Shown: positions 1 through 4,513 of the stretch, one piece after another | Layout of the letters: each line of letters opens with the position of its first letter | Numbering within the stretch: position 1 is the first letter of the stretch | DNA from: an uncultured Lachnospiraceae bacterium | Lineage (GTDB): Bacteria; Bacillota; Clostridia; Lachnospirales; Lachnospiraceae | Assembly: GCA_946409475.1 (NCBI GenBank) | Contig: CAMJWQ010000238.1 | Span: forward strand, 1 to 5,575 | DNA: 5,575 nucleotides | Direction: 5' to 3' | Notes under the pieces: generated by a model | The model's database searches: none | Told to the model about the DNA's origin: nothing | What the model saw: only the letters and a program-made list of their open reading frames with translations | Translations under genes and position numbers: made by a program

Positions 1-184
1 CCATGTCCACTAAATTCGAAACTACCTCATTAAGTGGACAGGTATATATTCTCACTAAGCTCGAAAATACCTCGCTAAGTGTTCCTATTTCACCATGTCC
101 ACTAAATTCGAAACTACCTCATTAAGTGGTCAGGTATATATTCTCACTAAGCTCGAAAGTACCTCGCTAAGTGTTCATATTATA
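1..184. repeat. Two tandem copies of a 92-bp intergenic repeat
   Basis: Positions 1-92 and 93-184 are the same sequence with about five differences (for example 38/130 a to t, 67/159 a to g, 85/177 c to a, and two at the 3' end). The first copy begins at the window edge, so the array may continue to the left. Each copy carries two related 29-bp palindromic units, so the 92-bp period is itself a doublet of a shorter repeat of about 46 bp. No convincing gene lies in it; the short frames are repeat-derived. It may be a remnant of a mobile-element end or a REP-like intergenic repeat, which is inference. Confidence 0.9.
8..173. repeat. Array of four 29-bp imperfect palindromes (hairpin units)
   Basis: The units lie at 8-36, 53-81, 100-128 and 145-173, with start-to-start spacing of 45, 47 and 45 bp. 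Each has an 8-nt left arm, a 13-nt centre (TCGAAA, one variable base, TACCTC) and an 8-nt right arm. Units 1 and 3 use arms CACTAAAT and ATTAAGTG. Units 2 and 4 use CACTAAGC and GCTAAGTG. Two stem pairs change together between the types (A-T to G-C and T-A to C-G), while one A-A mismatch in the stem is constant. In unit 1 the flanks TGTC and GACA lengthen the stem to 12 positions (4-40). The design resembles REP-type elements or repeated transposase-binding sites at an IS end. Spacers of 16-18 bp that themselves repeat rule out CRISPR. Confidence 0.8.
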
Positions 185-230
185 TCATATAAAATAATTA
201 TGTTCAATATATTTAATTTATTTTATTATA

Positions 231-259
231 TTGACTTTAAAAAAAGTCAGCGTTAGTAT
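231..259 (+). promoter_or_regulatory. Sigma-A-type promoter for the SHMT-like/SGNH operon
   Basis: The -35 box TTGACT (231-236) is followed after 17 bp by the -10 box TAGTAT (254-259). An A/T-rich tract lies upstream (about 178-230). Transcription would start near 266, giving a short leader of about 20 nt before the ATG at 288. The ribosome binding site AGGAGGTG (275-282) falls inside this leader. A TATAAA at 265-270 is another possible -10 box but has no -35 box at the right distance. Confidence 0.65.
232..249. promoter_or_regulatory. Candidate operator palindrome over the -35 region
   Basis: TGACTTT (232-238) and AAAGTCA (243-249) form a perfect 7-bp inverted repeat around AAAA. It covers most of the -35 box and the start of the spacer, a position where a bound dimeric repressor would block RNA polymerase. 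No regulator gene is in the window. The A/T-rich core makes a chance palindrome possible. Confidence 0.4.
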
Positions 260-287
260 TACTGTATAAAAGTTAGGAGGTGTTCGT

Positions 288-1541
288 ATGTTAAAGCATA
301 CAAAGATATCGGATCCATTTGTTTACCGGCATTTAGAGGACGAACTGAAACGTCAGGAAGAAAATATTGAAATGATTGCATCGGAAAGCATTGTTCCCCC
401 GGAGGTAATGGAAATACAGGGTTCTGTCATTACGAATACGACATTGGTAGGTTATCCCTGGAACCGTTCCCAGGTAGGAAGCAGGATTTCCGATGAATTA
501 GAAATGGAAGCCATTGCCCGTGCCAAAAAGGTTTTTGGCTGCGGTCATGCCAATATGCAGGTTTATTCAGGCTCAACAGCAAATTATGGTGTTTATGCCT
601 CTGTTCTAAAACCCGGGGATACGGTATTAAGCATGTCTCCGGAGCAGGGCGGACATACCACTCATGGAATAAAAGGCAATTTATCTCATGATGTTTACCA
701 ATTTGCATATTATGGTGTAAACAGGGAAACGGAAATCATAGACATGGATGAACTCAGGAAAATTGCTTTGACATGCAAACCCAAATTAATTTTGGCAGGA
801 GCTACTTTTTACCCCAGACTGATTGATTATGAAGGCTTTGCAAAAATAGCGGAAGAAGTCGGTGCTTATCTAATGGTTGATATGGCCCATATCTGCGGCT
901 TGGTAGCCGCAAGGGTCATCCCAAGTCCCGTTCCCTTTGCCGATTTTGTTACCACTTCCACTACAAAAACCTTTTGCGGTCCCAGAAGCGGTATGATCCT
1001 ATGCAAAGAAGAACATGCCCAAAAGCTGGATAACGGAGTATTCCCCGGTCTTGTTGCCTCCGTACATATGAATGAAATAGCTGCAAAATGCTGGTCTTTA
1101 CAATATGCGGCAACAGCTGCATTTAAAGAAACCATGCAGCAGATTTTAGTAAATGCCAGCGCTTTGGCAAGGGCCTTGGCAGACAGAGGCTTCCGTATTG
1201 TCAGCGGTACTACGGATAATCATCTGCTCCTGGTAGATGTAAGATCCAAAGGAATAAACGGAAAGCAGTTTCAAACCGCTCTGCATAAGGCCGGTATCTC
1301 CGTCAATAATATTTTAGTACCTTATGATTCCCAGCCGGATGTAACCAGCGGTGTCCGTATCGGTTTGACCTGTGTTACCCAAAGAGGAATGAAAGAGGCA
1401 CAAATTGAAGAAATAGCGGAAATTATGAAGCTGGCGGCCGACCATGTGGATGATAATAAGGAATTAGAAAAAATCAAAGAGCAAACGACGGGATTGATCA
1501 GCAGATACCCATTATATAAAGAAAATATATTTGAGGATTAA
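288..1541 (+). CDS. Divergent serine hydroxymethyltransferase-like PLP enzyme (fold type I)
   Basis: This 417-residue protein aligns along its whole length with SHMT (GlyA) and has normal family length. Conserved features are the early IEMIASES block (28-34), the PLP-stacking His123 (GGHTTHG), Asp198 and His201 (VDMAHICGL), the Schiff-base Lys227 (TTKTFCGPR), the NHLLLVD block (311-317) and the carboxylate-binding Arg357 (TSGVR). Residues needed for folate-dependent serine cleavage are changed. The position of E. coli Glu57 is Val54, Tyr55 is Thr52, Tyr64/Tyr65 are Ser61/Gln62, and the His before the lysine is Thr226. The FPGGQGGP loop reads FPGLVASV (252-259). PLP binding is very likely; true SHMT activity is doubtful. 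An aldolase, a transaldolase or another beta-hydroxy-amino-acid enzyme is possible. Automatic annotation would probably call it glyA. The start is supported by AGGAGG 7 nt upstream. It is first in an operon with the SGNH gene 3 bp downstream. The alignment is from memory of the family. Confidence 0.88.
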   Translation: MLKHTKISDPFVYRHLEDELKRQEENIEMIASESIVPPEVMEIQGSVITNTTLVGYPWNRSQVGSRISDELEMEAIARAKKVFGCGHANMQVYSGSTANYGVYASVLKPGDTVLSMSPEQGGHTTHGIKGNLSHDVYQFAYYGVNRETEIIDMDELRKIALTCKPKLILAGATFYPRLIDYEGFAKIAEEVGAYLMVDMAHICGLVAARVIPSPVPFADFVTTSTTKTFCGPRSGMILCKEEHAQKLDNGVFPGLVASVHMNEIAAKCWSLQYAATAAFKETMQQILVNASALARALADRGFRIVSGTTDNHLLLVDVRSKGINGKQFQTALHKAGISVNNILVPYDSQPDVTSGVRIGLTCVTQRGMKEAQIEEIAEIMKLAADHVDDNKELEKIKEQTTGLISRYPLYKENIFED

Positions 1542-1544
1542 TTT

Positions 1545-2174
1545 ATGAGGCCGATAGAAATATTATGTTATGGAGATTCCAACACCTGGGGCTATTGTGG
1601 TAAAGACGGCTCCCGCTTTGGAAGAGACCTTCGCTGGACAGGAAGGCTGGCTCAATCCTTAGGTCGGCAATATCATATTTCGGAAGAGGGATTAAACGGC
1701 AGGACAAGTGGATTTATGGATCCCATAAAACCATATACGGACGGTTATTCTTATCTTCTGCCCTGTCTTTTGTCCCACAGTCCTTTTGATTATATAACGG
1801 TAATGCTTGGCACCAATGATATTAAGACCAGATATCAGGCCTCAGCCCAAGCCATTGCCGATTCCGTAAAAAAACTTATCCGGCTCATGCAGGGTACTGT
1901 CGGGAATCCTGATACAAAAATACTGCTAATGGCTCCCGTGCCCGTAAATGCCGCGATAATAGCCGATCCGGAATACGACCTGGGGGCTGTTGAAAAATCT
2001 CAGCTCCTGGTATCAGAGTTACAAAAAGCAGCAGCGGAGCTTAGCATAGATTTTTTTAATGTTTCTGATTATGTCAAAGCCCTGGATGAGGATGGCTGTC
2101 ATTTTACAAAGGAGGGGCATGAACAGCTGGCTGAGGCCCTTACTGAAAAAATACGTTCTGCCATGAGAAAATGA
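1545..2174 (+). CDS. SGNH/GDSL esterase-acyltransferase, MsAcT arylesterase-like
   Basis: This 209-residue single-domain hydrolase shows all SGNH blocks. Block I is GDSNTWG with nucleophile Ser12. Block II is EEGLNGRTS with Gly49. Block III is LGTND with Gly89 and Asn91. Block V is DGCHF with Asp183 and His186 completing the triad. The stretches RWTGRLAQSLG (30-40), EEGLNGRT and MLGTNDIK closely match the Mycobacterium smegmatis acyltransferase/arylesterase MsAcT; Thr90 and Lys94 fall at its Thr93 and Lys97. That family hydrolyses small esters and can transfer acyl groups to alcohols. There is no signal peptide, so it should be cytoplasmic. The start lies 3 bp after the SHMT-like stop, with GAGG (1533-1536) inside the end of the upstream gene, so translation is probably coupled. 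The natural substrate is unknown; a role on an ester or hydroxyl group of the upstream enzyme's product is inference. Confidence 0.9.
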   Translation: MRPIEILCYGDSNTWGYCGKDGSRFGRDLRWTGRLAQSLGRQYHISEEGLNGRTSGFMDPIKPYTDGYSYLLPCLLSHSPFDYITVMLGTNDIKTRYQASAQAIADSVKKLIRLMQGTVGNPDTKILLMAPVPVNAAIIADPEYDLGAVEKSQLLVSELQKAAAELSIDFFNVSDYVKALDEDGCHFTKEGHEQLAEALTEKIRSAMRK

Positions 2175-2218
2175 CTTTTAAATTATAAAAAATAAGAGTC
2201 TGATTAGGCTTCATTGTA

Positions 2219-2257
2219 CCGGTATATCGTCCATAAATTAACAAAACGGTATACCGG
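2219..2257. other. 12-bp-stem hairpin in the convergent spacer (possible terminator)
   Basis: CCGGTATATCGT (2219-2230) pairs with ACGGTATACCGG (2246-2257) around a 15-nt loop, with one G-U wobble in the plus-strand RNA. It is the strongest structure in the 230-bp gap (2175-2404) between the converging SGNH and AstE/AspA genes. No T-run follows on either strand, so it is not a classic intrinsic terminator. It could be a transcription end stabiliser or a paired protein site, since the right arm contains the perfect palindrome CGGTATACCG. The rest of the gap holds only a weak A/T-rich inverted repeat just after the SGNH stop (2173-2200) and the palindrome ATTTCATGAAAT (2351-2362). No gene is seen there. 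Confidence 0.45.
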
Positions 2258-2404
2258 CAGAGATAGAATACAGGACTGATCTTTTGATAAAATCCTTTTA
2301 TAGTAAAGATTAGACATCCGTTTTCTCTTCTGCCTTATCCGTTTTATTTTATTTCATGAAATTTAATTCTATCATTACACACACGGCCCGACAGGAATAT
2401 CCTC

Positions 2405-3340
2405 TTATTTGTGCAGTTTGGCCAATATTTTAAATATGACCGTATTCTCCATTACAAGCGGCTCGTTATAGGCAAAGAAAACTATCCCGTCAACGGGTGA
2501 TAAAATCTGCATCTTTACGTAGCCTTCATAGGGATGAAGGATTTCGGCCAGAACATCACCTACTTTTACTTCTTCATTTGTATTTTTAACCGCTCTGAAA
2601 ATTCCTGCCTCCTGCGTATTGACCGTAACCAGCTCCTCCTCCTGAATCACACTGGCAATATAACCACTGTGTCCCTGATATTTGACCATGCCCATCCGTG
2701 TCAAAAAACGAAGTACTCCGGCAACTGCCTGGGATGCGGATTCTAAATCGATGCGGTCGGTAGCCGCCGTATATAAGGAAAATGCATTTGCATTCCATAA
2801 TTGCCAATTGTAATTAAGTGTGGTTGTATCGTAGGGTTCCGGCTTACGAATTACCACATAAGGAAGCCCGAACAGGTTGGCTAAGCTGGGGTTTTGATGA
2901 CCGGTATCCATCATTCTGACGTGGGGAATAAATTCCCCCTGCATATAAAAACTGGCAAATTGGATTCCGTAGGTATAATCTTTTACACGATTAAACAATC
3001 CGGCAGCAATCCTCTGTGTGGTCTCTCCGTATTCATATCCTGGAAACATACGGTTAATATCCGTATTATCTGACGGCCAGAATCTTTTTCCGATGTTAAT
3101 GGAATAATGATTTACGCAGGGTATCACTAAAATTTCCTTATTATGTGCTATCGCCCCTTTTTCTTCCAATTCTGCAAGTTTACATATTACCTGGGAACAG
3201 ACATATAATTGCTGTACTTCATTTCCTCTCATAGGACCGATGATACAGGCTGCCTGCTCGCCTTTTCCGAACCGGTATCCATGTATTTGGAAATCATCGC
3301 GGTAAGGTGCTTTTAGTGTATATATAATGTCTTTTTTCAT
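2405..3340 (-). CDS. AstE/AspA-family paralogue lacking catalytic residues (probable pseudoenzyme)
   Basis: This 311-residue protein is collinear with its upstream neighbour and with the succinylglutamate desuccinylase/aspartoacylase family (zinc carboxypeptidase-like fold). The family zinc motif HxxE reads RGNE: Arg38 replaces His, Glu41 is kept. The DIHS motif reads QFAS, so the second zinc His is Ala129. The catalytic Glu position is Tyr190. The substrate-carboxylate motif DINRMFPG (94-101) is intact. The C-terminal part (about 235-311) is the family's small beta-rich domain with the SPVDGIVF motif. Loss of two zinc ligands and the general base argues against hydrolase activity. The open, full-length frame and good ribosome binding site (AGGAGG at 3350-3355) argue against a decaying pseudogene. 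Its ATG overlaps the upstream stop as ATGA, suggesting coupled synthesis and perhaps a heteromer. A binding, regulatory or different catalytic role is possible. Confidence 0.88.
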   Translation of the reverse strand: MKKDIIYTLKAPYRDDFQIHGYRFGKGEQAACIIGPMRGNEVQQLYVCSQVICKLAELEEKGAIAHNKEILVIPCVNHYSINIGKRFWPSDNTDINRMFPGYEYGETTQRIAAGLFNRVKDYTYGIQFASFYMQGEFIPHVRMMDTGHQNPSLANLFGLPYVVIRKPEPYDTTTLNYNWQLWNANAFSLYTAATDRIDLESASQAVAGVLRFLTRMGMVKYQGHSGYIASVIQEEELVTVNTQEAGIFRAVKNTNEEVKVGDVLAEILHPYEGYVKMQILSPVDGIVFFAYNEPLVMENTVIFKILAKLHK

Positions 3341-4275
3341 ATGCAGTCTCCTCCTAAAATTCTGGCTATCAGAGAACCTTCATAGACAACAGGATATTCT
3401 CTTAGAGTAAATACCGCACCGTCACAGGGAGAATCTATGCTTTGTATAACGCACCCCGTAAGGGGATCTATAATGTCACCCATATGCTGCCCTATTTTTA
3501 TTTCTTTCCAGTGCTGTATAGCCGGTACAAATATACCGGAGGCTTCCGCATTAATAAAATGTACCTTCCCGTCGGTTGAAATAATTGGTGCCCTCACTTC
3601 CGTTGTTTCACCCTCCCAGATACCCTGGTCCTTCATAAGATGAAAGATACCGTTAACCACCTGTTCGCAATAATCCCTCGTAATCCGCATTCCCACTCCC
3701 ATTTCCAAGGCCAGGGTGGGTACCTTGAGCATATTGAGAGTATGGGCTAATGTAGATTCCAGCACAGTAATGGAGGAATGGACCCAAATAAAGTCCACAT
3801 TTAACTTAAGGGCAAGGGGAATTAATTGGGGTGCCGATTCTTCACTGATCCGTACTTGCGGTATTTCTTTTAAATAAATATTGCTGGAGTGAATATCAAT
3901 GCATAAATCTGCTCCTGTAATATCATCAATAATTTTAGAAGCAATATATTCAACCATACTTCCGTTTTCGTTTCCCGGAAAAATACGGTTCATATCTAAA
4001 TCAAACTTTGGAATCCCGCGTGTAATGGTATCCAGTCCTAAAGGATTCAGGGCCGGATAAACATCCACAATCCCCTTTAAATTTTCTTTATGAGCATTAA
4101 TCCGTTTTATCATTTCATAGCATACATACTGTCCTTCCAATTCATCCCCATGTATGCCTGTTACGATACACAATCTTTTATTCTCACCGCTCATGGAAAT
4201 GGGTTCCATTCTGTGCTTTTTTATATGTAAAACCTCATCCACCGGTAATGCAGATGCTACTACTGTTTTAATCAT
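3337..4275 (-). CDS. Succinylglutamate desuccinylase/aspartoacylase (AstE/AspA) family zinc deacylase
   Basis: This 312-residue enzyme has the complete family active site. The zinc ligands are His42 and Glu45 (GIHGDE) and His129 (DIHSS). Asn96 and Arg97 lie in DMNRIFPG for substrate carboxylate binding, and Glu191 (TLALEMG) is the general base. A C-terminal beta domain (about 235-312) carries SPCDGAVF. Members remove acyl groups from N-acyl amino acids (N-acetylaspartate, N-succinylglutamate, N-acetyldiaminobutyrate). The specific substrate here is not known. It has no signal peptide, so it is cytoplasmic. The start at 4275 has a modest ribosome binding site, AAAGGAAG (4287-4294), 11 nt upstream. 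It is the first gene of a two-gene operon with the catalytically defective paralogue, joined by an ATGA overlap. A leader of about 140 nt with two hairpins precedes it, so conditional expression is likely. Confidence 0.9.
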   Translation of the reverse strand: MIKTVVASALPVDEVLHIKKHRMEPISMSGENKRLCIVTGIHGDELEGQYVCYEMIKRINAHKENLKGIVDVYPALNPLGLDTITRGIPKFDLDMNRIFPGNENGSMVEYIASKIIDDITGADLCIDIHSSNIYLKEIPQVRISEESAPQLIPLALKLNVDFIWVHSSITVLESTLAHTLNMLKVPTLALEMGVGMRITRDYCEQVVNGIFHLMKDQGIWEGETTEVRAPIISTDGKVHFINAEASGIFVPAIQHWKEIKIGQHMGDIIDPLTGCVIQSIDSPCDGAVFTLREYPVVYEGSLIARILGGDCI

Positions 4276-4311
4276 AAGATTTCCATCTTCCTTTCAGTAC
4301 ACAGTATTTAT

Positions 4312-4334
4312 AAAACAAAGCGGACAAGTCCGCT
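4312..4334 (-). promoter_or_regulatory. Second leader hairpin or operator palindrome before the deacylase pair
   Basis: AGCGGAC (4319-4325) and GTCCGCT (4328-4334) are a perfect inverted repeat separated by 2 bp. Read on the minus strand it can fold as a GC-rich hairpin followed by TTTGTTTTA, which is terminator-like. It lies about 40 nt before the start codon of the deacylase gene. As DNA, the compact 16-bp dyad is also the size of a TetR-type operator. The sequence does not decide between an RNA attenuator and a protein site. Confidence 0.5.
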
Positions 4335-4385
4335 CTCAGCTCCCTAAAATTCCTCACTCATGATCAGAAAAATTTCCAATCAGAT

Positions 4386-4412
4386 AAAAAAGGCACTCTT
4401 TCGAGCGCCTTT
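4386..4412 (-). terminator. Intrinsic terminator/attenuator between the MATE and deacylase genes
   Basis: On the minus strand, AAAGGCGCTC, a GAAA tetraloop and GAGTGCCTTT form a 10-bp stem running straight into six T residues. One stem pair is G-U in the minus-strand RNA but would be A-C in the plus-strand RNA, so the structure is built for minus-strand transcripts. It lies about 100 nt after the MATE stop codon and would end that transcript. It also lies directly downstream of the promoter at 4451-4423, so the same element would act in the leader of the deacylase operon. Confidence 0.85.
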
Positions 4413-4422
4413 ACCTTTATTT

Positions 4423-4451
4423 ATCATACTATTATGATTGTTATTTGTCAA
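4423..4451 (-). promoter_or_regulatory. Near-consensus promoter for the AstE/AspA pair
   Basis: On the minus strand, TTGACA (4451-4446) is followed after exactly 17 bp by TATGAT (4428-4423), with an A/T-rich spacer. Transcription would start near 4416, leaving a leader of about 140 nt before the ATG at 4275. The intrinsic terminator stem begins only a few nucleotides after this start. A box match this strong with ideal spacing is unlikely by chance, though the AT-rich background reduces certainty. Confidence 0.7.
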
Positions 4452-4513
4452 TTCCCATAAAAAATATTCAGGAAAAATATATTTAAATGTAAGAAAATAC
4501 CAAATCAATTTAT

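Noticed and set aside
3..125. 40-codon open frame beginning ATG TCC ACT across the repeat, and a similar one from 95
   Set aside because: The frames are built from the repeat, lack a ribosome binding site, and end in the next copy in a different frame. They are most likely spurious.
1..184. CRISPR array
   Set aside because: The 29-bp units are regularly spaced, but the spacers are only 16-18 bp and the spacers themselves repeat between copies. No cas gene is present.
430..1135. Minus-strand open frames at 430-708 and 866-1135
   Set aside because: They lie entirely inside the conserved SHMT-like gene and show no family resemblance, so they are shadows.
2173..2200. Terminator directly after the SGNH gene
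   Set aside because: The stem (GACTTTTA with TAAGAGTC) is A/T-rich, has a 12-nt loop and one G-U pair, and no T-run follows.
2534..2807. Short frames within the AstE/AspA paralogue on both strands, and similar ones at 3437-3643 and 4154-4363
   Set aside because: They overlap well-supported genes in other frames and have no recognisable product.
4312..4385. TPP riboswitch (CTGAGAG with adjacent GGGAGC resembles part of a thi box)
   Set aside because: The remaining conserved elements do not occur in the correct order after it, and the nearby CTGATC lies upstream rather than downstream. T-box and guanidine motifs were also not found.
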